DNA of 64,000 bases from JADJPO01 sp963828555 (lineage in GTDB: Bacteria; Actinomycetota; Actinomycetes; Actinomycetales; Kineosporiaceae). The position numbers and the translations under genes were made by a program. Shown in pieces: positions 32,452-41,290 of the stretch. Positions within the stretch are counted from its first letter, which is position 1; the number at the start of each line of letters is the position of its first letter. The notes below the pieces were generated by a model that saw nothing but the letters and a program-made list of their open reading frames with translations, was not told the origin of the DNA and did no database searches. The stretch lies in assembly GCA_963828555.1 (NCBI GenBank), contig CAWHEL010000004.1:682001-746000 (forward strand). The letters are read 5' to 3'.

Positions 32452-32846
32452 CCGAGCGGGGCGTGCTCGATACGAGTGTGTTCATCGCTGCGGAGTCCGG
32501 CCGAGCTCTCGATATCGCGCAGTTGCCCGAGGAAAGCGCGATGTCGGTGGTGACCCTTGCCGAACTCCACGCCGGAGTGCTTGCCGCCCAGGACGTCGAG
32601 AATCGAGCCCGTCGCATGATCACACTGGACTCGGTCGGCGACGTCGAACTGCTTCCGGTCGATGCTGCTGCCGCGATCACCTGGGCGCAGATGCGGGTTC
32701 AGCTGGTGGCGTCGGGCCGGCGTGCCAACGTGAACGATCTATGGATCGCGGCCACCGCGGCGTCGAGGGGCCTCCCGGTGGTCACGCAGGACGACGCCTT
32801 CGACGTTCTGGAGGGCCTGGCCGGCCTGGTCGTCGTTCGGGTGTAG
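32448..32846 (+). CDS. PIN-domain ribonuclease toxin (VapC-like)
   Basis: 132 residues from the GTG overlapping the antitoxin stop. The acidic PIN residues are present: D8 in VLDTSV, E39 in TLAELHAG, D97 in NVNDLWIA and D115/D116 in TQDDAF. The expected function is RNA cleavage during stress when the antitoxin is degraded. The length is normal for VapC, and the locus looks intact. Confidence 0.87.
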   Translation: MTERGVLDTSVFIAAESGRALDIAQLPEESAMSVVTLAELHAGVLAAQDVENRARRMITLDSVGDVELLPVDAAAAITWAQMRVQLVASGRRANVNDLWIAATAASRGLPVVTQDDAFDVLEGLAGLVVVRV

Positions 32847-32916
32847 GCGCGAGGCAGGGGCGTGGGGTGGCGGCCCGAGTCCGTTCACCTCGTCGGTGAC
32901 GCCGCAGACTGAAGCC

Positions 32917-33499
32917 ATGCCTCCCCAGGTCATCCCCATGCTTCCCTGTGCGGACATCGATCCGATTATCGACTTCTTCCTGGCGCTCGGCTTCACGGTC
33001 AGGAATCGACAGGTGCGGCCGAACCCCCTACGTAGCCCTTGAGGGCCACGGCTTTCCGCTGCACTACTACGGGCTGGAGGGGCACCGCGCCGAGGAGTCG
33101 CACAGCACGTGTGGAGTGGTGGTTGCCGACACCGAGCCCTTGTTCGAGGCCTTGGCCGCCGGCCTGCGGGTCCGCTACGGGAGCCTGCCCGTGTCGGGCT
33201 ACCCCCGGATCACTCGCCCGAGGCCGGGCAAGAACGCCGGTGGCCTGTCCGGGTTCAGCCTGATCGACCCCGCTGGGAACTGGATCCGGATCATGCGTGA
33301 CGGGGTGGCGCAGCCCCTGGGGGAGGTGTCGCCGCTGCGGGAGAGCCTGCTCAACGCCGTCGTCCTCGCCGACAGCAAGGGAGACTCGACCCTGGCCTTG
33401 AAGATCCTTCAGGGCGCGGTGCGTCGTGCCGACCAGGCGGACGCCGCGATGTCCGAGGCCCTGGAGTTCCTCGACGAGCTCCACGTCCGCCCGTCGTAG
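32917..33499 (+). pseudogene. VOC (glyoxalase/bleomycin-resistance fold) protein gene with one frameshift
   Basis: The ATG at 32917 begins MPPQVIPMLPCADIDPIIDFF, the usual start of a VOC-fold protein, but the frame stops at 33045. Dropping one C from the run at 33024-33028 joins it to a frame reading YVALEGHGFPLHYYG and GFSLIDPAGNWIRIM, completing the VOC domain plus a helical tail, 193 residues in all. The VOC fold covers glyoxalases, dioxygenases and antibiotic-binding proteins. The metal ligands cannot be assigned safely. A sequence error is as likely as true loss. Confidence 0.75.
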
Positions 33500-33622
33500 G
33501 ACCGGCGACGTCACTGACGCGGGTGGGCTCTGACCTGTTCCGACGACGTAACTCGTTGATTCCATTGCCGTTCCGCAAGTCTGGCCTGGCTCGGGAAGTT
33601 ATCCACAAGGCCGAATTCCTGC

Positions 33623-33650
33623 TTGACTCGAACTGATGTCCGAATAGAAT
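33623..33650 (+). promoter_or_regulatory. Leaderless promoter of the DUF222-HNH gene
   Basis: TTGACT (33623-33628), 16 bp, TAGAAT (33645-33650), then six bases to the ATG at 33657. Transcription would start at the start codon. The same arrangement and nearly the same bases stand in front of the paralogue at 47385. Confidence 0.75.
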
Positions 33651-33656
33651 CGGTGC

Positions 33657-34940
33657 ATGGTCGCGGAACTGTTCGAAGCTGGCTCGGACTCACCGTGGAC
33701 GGTGGCGGGGCGGATCGGTGCTGCGGTGGACGCGGTGTCCGCGTTGCAGGCGTGCTTGAGCGTTCCCACGGTCGCGGTCACTGGTGCGGATGTGACGGCG
33801 ATCGAGCGGTTGGCTCGCCGGGTGGATGCCGCTCGGCTGGCTGCTGTGGCGGCGGTGGATGCGGCGGGGGTGGGTGAGGGGTCGGGGATGAGCGCGACCG
33901 CGGCGTGGTTGGCGAAGGCCACCAAGGCGGACGGCGCTGCGGCGGCGCGGGAGGTCGGGTTGGCTCGTGACCTGGACCGCGGACTGTCCGCGACCCGCGA
34001 GGCGCTCGCGGGCGGGGAGGTGTCGGCCGAGCACGCGACGGTGATCGCCAAGGCGGTCCGTGACCTGCCCGCCGACCTGACCGTGGCTGAGCGGGCCCAG
34101 GTCGAGGCCGATCTGGTGGAGACGGCGAAGAGGGTCGACCCCGCCAAGCTGCGCCGTGCCGCGCGCCGGGCGTTGGATGCGTTGGACCGGCCGGAAGCCG
34201 AGGCCGACGCCCACGAGGACAAGACGCTGCGCAATGAGGAAGAACGCGCGCGAGCTGCGGCGAGATTCACGATGCATGACAACGGTGACGGGACCTCGAG
34301 TGGTCACTTCACTGTCCCCACGTTGGCGGCCTCCATCCTGCGCAAGGTCTTGGAGCAGTTGACGGCGCCGCGGCGGATGACTCCGGATGAGCGTGGTGGG
34401 GTGGACGGGAAGGCGACCGGGACCGATTGGGCGCATGCCCAGGGGTTGGCGTTCACCGAGATTCTGGAGCGTCTGCCCACCGACCGGCTCTCGGGCAAGG
34501 TCGCTGCGACCGTGGTGATCACCATGTCCTGGGAGCGGCTGCTGGCTGAGCTTGGCGCGGCGAAGGTCGACACCGGGATCGACCTGTCCGCGAGCGAGGC
34601 TCGTAGGCTGGCCTGCGGCGCGGGGATCGTGCCCGCGGTGCTCGGGAAGGCCTCGCTTGCACTAGATCTGGGTCGCGCCTCGTGGCTGTTCACCGAAGCC
34701 CAACGCGTCGCCCTGGCCACCGTGTACGACGCCTGTGCCGCCGAGGGCTGCGACCGACCCTTCGCGTGGACCGAACTGCACCACGAACACCCCTGGTCCG
34801 AAGGTGGGACCACCGGCGTGAAGCATGCCGTGCCCGGCTGCTGGTTCCACCATCGACGGATGCATGATCCGAGATACGACCACGTGATCACCACCGACGC
34901 GGGCGGCAAGAAGACCGTCAGCTTCACCCGACGCAGATAG
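33657..34940 (+). CDS. DUF222 domain HNH endonuclease, copy 1
   Basis: 427 residues. The N-terminal DUF222 region (about 1-320) is helical and Ala-rich (VDAARLAAVAAVDAAG, EVSAEHATVIAKAVRDLP). The C-terminal HNH nuclease motif has TELHHEHPWSEGG and WFHHRRMHDP (about 370-405), with the His residues for metal and DNA backbone. It is about 80% identical by eye to the protein at 47385. Many actinomycetes carry numerous such genes; their role (mobile elements, DNA rearrangement or defence) is unsettled. The leaderless promoter suggests constitutive or ribosome-independent control. Confidence 0.9.
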   Translation: MVAELFEAGSDSPWTVAGRIGAAVDAVSALQACLSVPTVAVTGADVTAIERLARRVDAARLAAVAAVDAAGVGEGSGMSATAAWLAKATKADGAAAAREVGLARDLDRGLSATREALAGGEVSAEHATVIAKAVRDLPADLTVAERAQVEADLVETAKRVDPAKLRRAARRALDALDRPEAEADAHEDKTLRNEEERARAAARFTMHDNGDGTSSGHFTVPTLAASILRKVLEQLTAPRRMTPDERGGVDGKATGTDWAHAQGLAFTEILERLPTDRLSGKVAATVVITMSWERLLAELGAAKVDTGIDLSASEARRLACGAGIVPAVLGKASLALDLGRASWLFTEAQRVALATVYDACAAEGCDRPFAWTELHHEHPWSEGGTTGVKHAVPGCWFHHRRMHDPRYDHVITTDAGGKKTVSFTRRR

Positions 34941-35049
34941 GCCCGACCTCCGTCAGCCCGATACCCGAGCAGGGTCGGCGACCTTCGCGCCTGGTAGGGC
35001 CGGCGTCGACGGCGTGGACTGGAGGTGTGGCACCGAAGGAGCGTGTGAC

Positions 35050-35529
35050 ATGTCCGTCAAAGTGACGACACGGCTGGACGGCGGTCGAACGACTGTCGCT
35101 GGATACGGAATCGGTTCCCGGATCGCCCGGTGGGTGCTGTGGATCGGGGGCGCCTTCGCCGCGTTCCTCGGCCTGTTCCTGCTGCTCGGTCCGGATGAGG
35201 AGTATGTGGGGCTGGGTGGTGAGCTGTCCTGGCGGGTCGGGGACGTCCACCTCGCGTGGGGGTTCGGCTTGGCCGCCGCCGGTCTGGTGGCGCTGGTGGG
35301 CGCCGTGGTGCTGACGCTGCGGATGCGCGCAGCGCCGAAGATCGAGACGACGGCACGCGAGGTCCTGATGACGCACGCCGTGGTCTTCGCTGTGGTCAAT
35401 GCGTTCGTGTGGCTGCAGGACATCGCGCTCGGTGACGGCGTGAACGAGGCGTACTGGATCACCATCACGTGGGGGCTGGGCCTGCTGGCCCATGCGACCG
35501 CCTACTTCTCGGAGCGCCGGCGCCTCTGA
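35050..35529 (+). CDS. Small membrane protein with 2TM-type C-terminus
   Basis: 159 residues; ATG preceded by AAGGAG at 7-bp spacing. Four hydrophobic helices (about 28-48, 70-95, 115-132, 138-152). The C-terminal half, MTHAVVFAVVNAFVWLQD then WITITWGLGLLAHA, matches the 2TM domain, which often accompanies signalling proteins. Function unknown. It stands alone between the HNH gene and a decayed ATPase gene. Confidence 0.75.
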   Translation: MSVKVTTRLDGGRTTVAGYGIGSRIARWVLWIGGAFAAFLGLFLLLGPDEEYVGLGGELSWRVGDVHLAWGFGLAAAGLVALVGAVVLTLRMRAAPKIETTAREVLMTHAVVFAVVNAFVWLQDIALGDGVNEAYWITITWGLGLLAHATAYFSERRRL

Positions 35530-35559
35530 CCGTGATGATGCGATTTTCGGGCGTGTGCC

Positions 35560-35849
35560 CAAACACGATCGGTGGGTCTCTGACCGGCTGAACCGGTTGG
35601 TTCGCCTGCCGAAACGGTCGCCACGAAGTGGATCTCGTCATCGAACTGGCCGATGGCCGGGTGATCGGCATCGAGATCAAGGCCGATGCCGCGCCCGGCC
35701 TGGACGCCGCCCGGCACCTGGCGTGGCTGGAGCAATCGCTCGGAAGCCGGTTCGCCGCCGGCGTCGTGTTTCACACCGGCCCTCGCCCGATTCCGTACAG
35801 CACCAGCATCGTCGGGCTGCCGATTTCGGTGTTGTGGTCTGTAGGGTGA
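35560..35849 (+). pseudogene. Internally deleted DUF4143 (AAA ATPase) gene remnant
   Basis: One frame reads SDRLNRLVRLPKR, the segment before the DUF4143 core, and within a few bases another frame gives EVDLVIELADGRVIGIEIKAD and GLDAARHLAWLEQSLGSRFAAGVVFHTG, the C-terminal nuclease-like part of DUF4143 proteins. About 70-100 codons between them are missing, as is the whole AAA domain. It is not expected to make a functional product. Confidence 0.65.
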
Positions 35850-35873
35850 TTCCGACGACCAGTGATCACTGGA

Positions 35874-37103
35874 TCACGGGGCCACCGACGACGACACTGC
35901 GTGGCACATGGTCTCGATGGCGGAGTGCGAATACCACTTCAGCAAAGTGGAGTTGAAGCCGCACTTGTGGATCAGCTCGTGGGCGATCACGTAAGCGAGT
36001 GCGGGGGAGTGACTTGGCGACCAGTCCAGCAGGATCTGATTGCTGTAGTCGCTCCAGTGCCCGCCGCCCCAGTTGGCGTCGGCGACGTCCTGGCAGGTGA
36101 ACGTGTCCTGATTCAGGTTCTCCACCTCGGCCAGGAGTCGGTACCAGAACTGCTTCCGGTCGATCCGCCCGGTGGCGAACGCGTCGACCGACGTGCTCAA
36201 GGCAGGATCGTTGATCACGGCTCCCTGGCGCAGGGCAAGGTCGATCGCCTTGACCGCGCTGCGGATCTCCTTGACCCGGGCGGGTGTTGCGGCGCCGGTG
36301 AACGCGGGTACCCCCAGCACGTCGAGCCAGGCGTCGTCCGCAGCGGACGGCTGCCCCGGGGCGGTGCAGGCGGCGACCACGTAGTGACGGCGGCAGTGCC
36401 CGGAGGTCTGACCGGAGACCGGCCAGGAGCCGCTCATCGGGGCTCCGCACGTCGGCGTTGCGCCGGCACCCCAGTTTCCGCCGTCGTATGTGGTGCCGCT
36501 GACACCCCCCGGAACGAGGGTCGTCGTGTGGGCGGACTCGTTCATCGTGGCCCCGGTCGCGTTGGCGACGCTCCAGGTCACCATGCTCTGCTCGTCGGTG
36601 AAGATGACCTCCGGCGTCGCGCTCACCGAGGCGCCGGGGCTGCCTGACCCCCAGGAGTGGCAGCCGGCCGGAATTGTCCCGATCGCCGGCCAGGCGCCGT
36701 CCGGCCCCTGCTCCATGCGGGGCAGGAACTCGGGCCGGGGGCTCCACTCGTGCGGCTCACGACGCCCCGGCTCTGTCTCGGTGATCTCGATCGGCTGGTA
36801 GGCGCCGCTCCAGGCTCCGCCCTCGCCCAGCGCCACCAGGTAGACGACGCTCGTCGCCTCGGCGGTGCGTTCGGCGCTGCCCTCGGCCGGCACGTCGTCG
36901 CCGAGCCGCGCGATGCGGCTCCAGCTCAGCAGCTGCGGCGCCCACGGTGTGCCTGCGCCCACCCACAGCCAGGCCCGAACTGCCGCCTCGGCCCGCCACT
37001 CGATGCGAACCGGTCGCCCCGGAACGGCGCTGGTCGGCTCCACCGTCAGGCGGATGATCGGGACCCTGCTGGTCTCTTCCAGGATGTGTGTTCGCGGCAT
37101 CAT
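35874..37103 (-). CDS. HExxH-containing protein, putative zinc metallopeptidase
   Basis: 409 residues from the ATG at 37103 (GAGGGGG about 8 bp upstream; a GTG at 37148 is less likely). No signal peptide. The N-terminal half has Ig-like beta patterns (RLTVEPTSAVPGRPVRIEWRA) and a Gly/Ser/Thr-rich middle with several cysteines (TCGAP, GHCRRHYVVAACTAP). Near residue 373 AHELIHKCGF supplies the zinc-binding HExxH, followed by YSHSAIETMCH with possible third ligands. The arrangement is that of a one-domain metallopeptidase, but I recognise no named family. Cysteines suggest function outside the cytoplasm or in an export context, which conflicts with the lack of a signal peptide. Confidence 0.65.
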   Translation of the reverse strand: MMPRTHILEETSRVPIIRLTVEPTSAVPGRPVRIEWRAEAAVRAWLWVGAGTPWAPQLLSWSRIARLGDDVPAEGSAERTAEATSVVYLVALGEGGAWSGAYQPIEITETEPGRREPHEWSPRPEFLPRMEQGPDGAWPAIGTIPAGCHSWGSGSPGASVSATPEVIFTDEQSMVTWSVANATGATMNESAHTTTLVPGGVSGTTYDGGNWGAGATPTCGAPMSGSWPVSGQTSGHCRRHYVVAACTAPGQPSAADDAWLDVLGVPAFTGAATPARVKEIRSAVKAIDLALRQGAVINDPALSTSVDAFATGRIDRKQFWYRLLAEVENLNQDTFTCQDVADANWGGGHWSDYSNQILLDWSPSHSPALAYVIAHELIHKCGFNSTLLKWYSHSAIETMCHAVSSSVAP

Positions 37104-37202
37104 CGATGCCACCCCCTCAATTCCCTTCCCCAGGAACGACTCTGGCACAGCCCTGGGGCGCCGGACTGGGGCGAACGTCGTCCGCCGGACGGCTGTCTAG
37201 CC

Positions 37203-37233
37203 ATACTGTGTGAATCTATGTAGTGTAGGCAAC
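37203..37233 (+). promoter_or_regulatory. Promoter/operator region of the first padR-like gene
   Basis: ATACTGTGTGA is followed by CTATGTAGTGT, with TAGTGT (37221-37226) seven bases before the ATG as a possible -10 box of a leaderless transcript. The paralogous locus at 62188 carries ATAATGTGTGA and CTATAGTGT in the same order, so this is probably the self-operator of the PadR protein. Confidence 0.5.
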
Positions 37234-37578
37234 ATGGTAGATGGCCATGGCGAGCAGCTCGGGAAGCTGGAGCAGGACCTGCGCAAGGGCGTGCTGGTCC
37301 TGGCGGTGCTGTCGCAACTGACGACGCAGCAGTACGGGTACTCGCTGCGCCAGGCGCTGGCCGAGCGGGGGATGCCGATCGAGGAGGGCACCCTCTACCC
37401 GCTGCTGCGGCGGCTGGAGGGCCAGGGGTTGCTCGCGTCGCGTTGGCAGATCGAGGACGGCCCGCCGCGCCGCTACTACGAGCTCAGCGATCACGGGGCC
37501 GAGCTCTACCGGGGTCTGACCATGGCCTGGGGGTCGCTGACGTCGGTCATGGATCGTCTGCTGCAGGTGGAGGACTGA
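37234..37578 (+). CDS. PadR-family transcriptional regulator
   Basis: 114 residues from the ATG at 37234 (a GTG at 37210 would add eight residues covering the operator). The winged helix follows the PadR pattern: LRKGVLVLAVL, YGYSLRQAL, EEGTLYPLLRRLEGQGLL, GPPRRYYELSDHG. PadR proteins usually repress themselves and a following membrane-protein gene. Here the HAAS membrane gene starts 1 bp after the stop. The pair is paralogous to 62221-63518. Confidence 0.9.
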   Translation: MVDGHGEQLGKLEQDLRKGVLVLAVLSQLTTQQYGYSLRQALAERGMPIEEGTLYPLLRRLEGQGLLASRWQIEDGPPRRYYELSDHGAELYRGLTMAWGSLTSVMDRLLQVED

Positions 37579-37579
37579 G

Positions 37580-38542
37580 ATGGACCCGAAAGCGATCATC
37601 GAGGGCTACGTGAGCACCGTCGTCCGCCAACTGCCTCGGCGGCAGCGCAACGACGTGGGCTTTGAGCTGCGCTCGCTCCTGCTCGAGGACCTGGACGGGC
37701 GAGCCGCCGACAACGGCCGGCCCGCCGACGCCCCGTTGGCGATGGAGTTGGTGACGGCGTTCGGGCGCCCGTCCGAGGTGGCCGATCGGTACCGGCCGGC
37801 CGGGTTCACGGTGATCCGCCCGGCGGATGCGCCGCGGTTCGCCTGGGTGGCGCTGGGTGGGGTGCTGATTCAATGGGCGATCACGCTGCCGGTTGCGCTG
37901 TTCGGCCCTGCGCCGGTCGAGGACTGGGCCTACGGCGCCGGGACGTGGTGGGGGCGGCTGTCGGTGTGGTGGCTGAGCGGGGGCCTGGGCGCGTTCTGGT
38001 GGCCCGGCGTCCTGATCAGCTTCACGTTGATCGCGGGGGCGGTGGGCCGTCCCCGCGGGGAGGTGAAGGCGTGGACCCCGCCGCGGGCGGTGGACCGCGA
38101 CCAGGTGAACCGTCCTGGGCTGGTAATGGCGCTCGGGTTCTGGGTGGTGGGTGCGAGCGCGCTGATCGCCATGCCCTGGCTGGCGGTGTGGGCGCCGGGA
38201 CTGCCACAGCCGGTGCTGGACGCCTTCGCCCTCGAGTCGGAGTTCCTGCGCTGGCGGGCGCCGTGGGTGCTGCCGCTGTGGGCCGCGCACTTCGGCCTCT
38301 ACGGGGCCGTGCTTCTGGCCGGGCGCTGGAGCCGGGTCACCCGGCGCGTTCACCTGGGCCTCAATCTCGCCTGGTTCGTGCTGTTGATCTGGTGGTTGGC
38401 GGCTGGCCCGATCTTCCAGGCCGAGGGCGCCGACGGGGTGGCCAAGCTCAGCCTCCTGGGGATCGTGCTGATCGTGGTCGTCGACCTGATCGCGACGCTC
38501 CGGCGCTCTGCCGCGGTTCTCCGGCCGCCCGCTATCGGCTGA
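37580..38542 (+). CDS. HAAS-domain membrane protein, partner of PadR
   Basis: 320 residues. The N-terminal 75 residues (YVSTVVRQLPRRQRNDVGFELRSLLLEDL, then FGRPSEVADRY) form the HAAS signalling domain that typically follows padR genes. Six or so hydrophobic helices follow. The role of such proteins is not well known; PadR-HAAS pairs are thought to sense membrane or envelope stress. The start lies 1 bp after the regulator stop, so the two are co-expressed. Confidence 0.85.
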   Translation: MDPKAIIEGYVSTVVRQLPRRQRNDVGFELRSLLLEDLDGRAADNGRPADAPLAMELVTAFGRPSEVADRYRPAGFTVIRPADAPRFAWVALGGVLIQWAITLPVALFGPAPVEDWAYGAGTWWGRLSVWWLSGGLGAFWWPGVLISFTLIAGAVGRPRGEVKAWTPPRAVDRDQVNRPGLVMALGFWVVGASALIAMPWLAVWAPGLPQPVLDAFALESEFLRWRAPWVLPLWAAHFGLYGAVLLAGRWSRVTRRVHLGLNLAWFVLLIWWLAAGPIFQAEGADGVAKLSLLGIVLIVVVDLIATLRRSAAVLRPPAIG

Positions 38543-38711
38543 ACTCGTGGACCAGCAGGCGGCGAGAAGCTCGTCGAGCGATGCCCGGTTCGTCCAGTAG
38601 TAGCCAACAGTCTCCATGGCCTCTCGAGCTCCCGGATCCGCGACTCGAATGGCTGGGCTCGATCGGGGGTGATGATGGCCTCTGGCGCGTCGGCGTGTTT
38701 CGATTGGCGAT

Positions 38712-39149
38712 GTGGAGCCTCTTGAATGGGTGCGTGAACAGGGCGCGGTGTTGCAGTCTGCCCGCGGTCCACTATCCAGCCTGGCCGAACATGTCGCCGG
38801 AGAGCCGATCCGCGGCAGCTGGTGGGGACACCCGGCCGGCCATGAAGTCTTCGCAGTGCTCACCCGCGTGCTCAGCTCACCCGATGTGATCGCGACTCGC
38901 CTCGTCAACGGAAAGATCACACTCATCCATCGCCGGCTGTGGCCAGCCTTGGTTCGAGTCGCAGACCGCTTCCCCGCGGAGCGCCTCGCGGCAGTCGACG
39001 AGGAGCACACCGCATCGGGCGCCCACCGAACGATCGAGATCCCGTTCCCCGAATGGGTCCCCGCCGAAGACATTGTCGCTGCGAGGCTGCTCACCGACGC
39101 CGACGCGCTCCAACAGCTGCCGGTCGCCCTCCGTGGACCTGAGCGTTGA
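38712..39149 (+). CDS. Conserved actinobacterial protein of unknown function
   Basis: 145 residues from a GTG. The order PLEWVREQGAVLQSARGPL, GEPIRGSWWGHPAGHEVF, NGKITLIHRRLWPALVR and EEHTASGAHRTIEIPFPEW is one I recall from small actinobacterial proteins without known function. GSWWGHP and HRRLWPALVR are the best conserved blocks. No membrane segment or signal peptide. Single gene with no operon partner. Confidence 0.7.
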   Translation: MEPLEWVREQGAVLQSARGPLSSLAEHVAGEPIRGSWWGHPAGHEVFAVLTRVLSSPDVIATRLVNGKITLIHRRLWPALVRVADRFPAERLAAVDEEHTASGAHRTIEIPFPEWVPAEDIVAARLLTDADALQQLPVALRGPER

Positions 39150-39549
39150 CGATCGCCGACGCGCCAGGCCACCCAGGGAACAGCTCGAAGCACGCCACGT
39201 CAGTGGCGCGACGCCAAGCACCTGAATAGCTACGCTTGGTCGACGTCCACCGCCTGAGGCTTGCGGACGATACGTGAATACTGGAGAGCTGATTTCACAA
39301 GGGCTGGACGAAACCGCCAAAGCGGCGATGCCAAGAGTGCCGAGCGCGAGGTATAGGGCATCGCCTCCCACGATGTCGATGATCATTCTCCGGCCTGTCT
39401 CAATTCCCATGAGTCGGCGTCGATCAGACCAGTCATCTCATGTACGGGTATCGGAGGAATGATTGAAATCCAGCAGGGTGTCGCGAAATGTCGCCAACGA
39501 GACACTCGAGGGCCCTGTCATGGCCGGTCGCGACGAAGGATCCTGAATC
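39150..39549. other. Intergenic stretch with one short Arg-rich frame
   Basis: About 400 bp. The plus strand holds a 33-codon frame at 39459-39560 (MIEIQQGVAKCRQR, Arg-rich end) whose SD-like GGAGGA is too close to its ATG and whose end overlaps the next gene by 11 bp; a leader peptide is possible but unsupported. A minus-strand frame begins MIIDIVGGDALYLALGTLGIAAL, one possible helix, without a ribosome binding site. Confidence 0.3.
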
Positions 39550-40401
39550 ATGGACTCTGAATCCGACCGCACCGCCTTACGCACCTATCGATATTTGCGG
39601 GTCGCCCTCGTCGTCCTCGGCGTCTTCCTGCTGGCGTCCGTGGGGTACGCCATGGCGACTGCCGGGTGTGTGCAGACCTCAATCAGTGCCTACTACTACA
39701 CGCCCTCGCATGCGGTGTTCATCGCCGCAGTCTGCGCGATCGGAGTGTGTCTGGTTGCGTATGCCGGCTATACCCCGCTCGAGGACGTTGTCCTGAACAT
39801 CGCGGGTTTCGCCGCCTTCGCCGTGGCGCTTTCCCCGACCTCGCGCGAACCGCTCTGCGGTGGAGAGGGCCTGACGGCGGACTACGACATCGCCCCCGGC
39901 ATCCGAAACAACATGGCGGCTCTGCTCGTGGCGATCGCCGTCGTTGTGATCATCATGATCTACCTGGGGCGCAAGGAGATCCGCACGAGGACGGTACCGG
40001 TGAGGGTGGTCATCGGGATCGGTGCGGCGCTGCTCGTCGTCGGAGCGGTTGCCTTCCTGGCCTGGCCGGAGATGTTCCAGCGGCGGGGGCATGGTGTGGC
40101 GGCCGGTGTGTTCTTCACGGGGATGATCGCGGTGACGGTGCTCAATGCCCGAAGCTCAGGGGAGCGCCCCGGCGCGGTCCGGTACGTCTGGGCGTACCGG
40201 TTGGTCGCCGGGGTGCTGACCGCCACCCTCGCCGTGGTGATCGGAATGCACGTGCTGGCCGGGCGGGTCTCATATGCCATCGTCCCCGAAACGCTGCTGG
40301 TGCTGGAGTTCGGGGCGTTCTGGGTGATCCAGACTGTTGAACTGTGGTGGGACGTCGACAAGAAGGAACTGAACCGTCGGGCAGTCCGCACTCCAGGGTG
40401 A
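39550..40401 (+). CDS. Multi-pass membrane protein, unknown function
   Basis: 283 residues; ATG preceded by GAAGGATCC. About seven to eight hydrophobic helices. The block TSISAYYYTPSHAVFIAAVCAIGVCLVAYAGYTPLEDVVLNIAGF is a pattern I know from actinobacterial membrane proteins of unknown function, with the conserved SISAYYYT and ED..LN motifs. The C-terminal 25 residues are polar and cytoplasmic. No neighbour suggests a role. Confidence 0.75.
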   Translation: MDSESDRTALRTYRYLRVALVVLGVFLLASVGYAMATAGCVQTSISAYYYTPSHAVFIAAVCAIGVCLVAYAGYTPLEDVVLNIAGFAAFAVALSPTSREPLCGGEGLTADYDIAPGIRNNMAALLVAIAVVVIIMIYLGRKEIRTRTVPVRVVIGIGAALLVVGAVAFLAWPEMFQRRGHGVAAGVFFTGMIAVTVLNARSSGERPGAVRYVWAYRLVAGVLTATLAVVIGMHVLAGRVSYAIVPETLLVLEFGAFWVIQTVELWWDVDKKELNRRAVRTPG

Positions 40402-40579
40402 CCCATGGGTTCATGGGCACGCGGAACTCACACCTGCCTGACTGCGGTGCCGACGTGGTTGAGCGGCGGTGGTCTCGACATCGGCCGGCTCGGCACCGAG
40501 CCAGAGCCCGAGCACAAGGTAAGCGGTTAAGTCATCGGGCTGACGAGTGGAGTCATGTCGATCGCCACGGTCTTTGACC

Positions 40580-40735
40580 GTCCTGTGTGAATGGGGCCCG
40601 GTGAGCGGTCTGACCAGCGGTGTTCAGGAGATCGCTGCATCTCACGACAGCTTCTGCGCTCTGCTGTCCACCGGCGCGGTCACCTGCTGGAGTAGGAGCA
40701 GCCCCACGCCGGTCCAGGTCGTAGGGTTCCCGTAG
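40580..40735 (+). pseudogene. RCC1-repeat protein remnant
   Basis: One frame reads VSGLTSGVQEIAASHDSFCALLSTGAVTCWS then SPTPVQVVGFP and stops. This is the RCC1-type beta-propeller blade pattern (G.....C.L...G.V.CWG) with the usual TPVQV spacer. Only one blade remains and no start or signal peptide is present. The surrounding 40402-40879 shows no intact gene. Confidence 0.6.
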
Positions 40736-40879
40736 GGCCTGCGGGGCCAACCGATTCTCGGTGGCTCCGGGGCTTGGGTGCCGAAGCCTGGCTGTGGTCG
40801 GGTTGAGCTGGCCGGGATCGACGTCGCGCGGCCCGGTGTGTCAGGCGTACCGGTTGGCCGCTCCGTGAATGCCGGCCGC

Positions 40880-41290
40880 CTACGGCGAGAAGGGGTTCAG
40901 GAGCTGTACTCCAGCATCCTCGAAGTCGCGGACGTTTCGGGTGACGAGGGTCAGGCCGTGAACCTGCGCCGTGGCGGCGATCAAACCGTCGCTGGCCGGT
41001 CTGGGCCGTAGCGCGCCCAAGCGCCCCCAGGCCTCGGCGATCTGCACCGTCACCGGGAGGATGCTCTCAGCGCAGTCGTGAACCAGTGCGGCAAGCCAGT
41101 CGGCGTGAGCCCGGGACTGCTGCGGGTCTCGGCGGCGCAGGAGTTCGACGCCTCGCGCGAGTTCTCCGACGACGATCACGCTCAGGAACTGGCGGCCCGG
41201 CGCCGCGGCGACCCAGTCCACCACCGCAGCGTCCGGACGCGGCCGGCGCAACTCCGAGACGGCGTCAGTGTCCAGGAGGTATACGGTCAG
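40880..41290 (-). CDS. PIN-domain ribonuclease toxin (FitB/VapC-like), apparent CTG start
   Basis: 136 residues if translation starts at the CTG at 41290, which overlaps the antitoxin stop as CTGA. This start is chosen because the essential first PIN motif VYLLDTDAVSELRRPRPD lies upstream of the next start codon (TTG, 41251), and no ATG/GTG occurs in frame. Acidic residues are D7 (LLDTD), E43 (VGELARG), D101 (ASDGLIAA) and D122 (NVRDF). The C-terminus (GLTLVTRNVRDFEDAGVQLLNPF) is typical of FitB-like PIN toxins. Weak initiation at CTG with coupling would keep toxin below antitoxin. Confidence 0.82.
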   Translation of the reverse strand: MTVYLLDTDAVSELRRPRPDAAVVDWVAAAPGRQFLSVIVVGELARGVELLRRRDPQQSRAHADWLAALVHDCAESILPVTVQIAEAWGRLGALRPRPASDGLIAATAQVHGLTLVTRNVRDFEDAGVQLLNPFSP

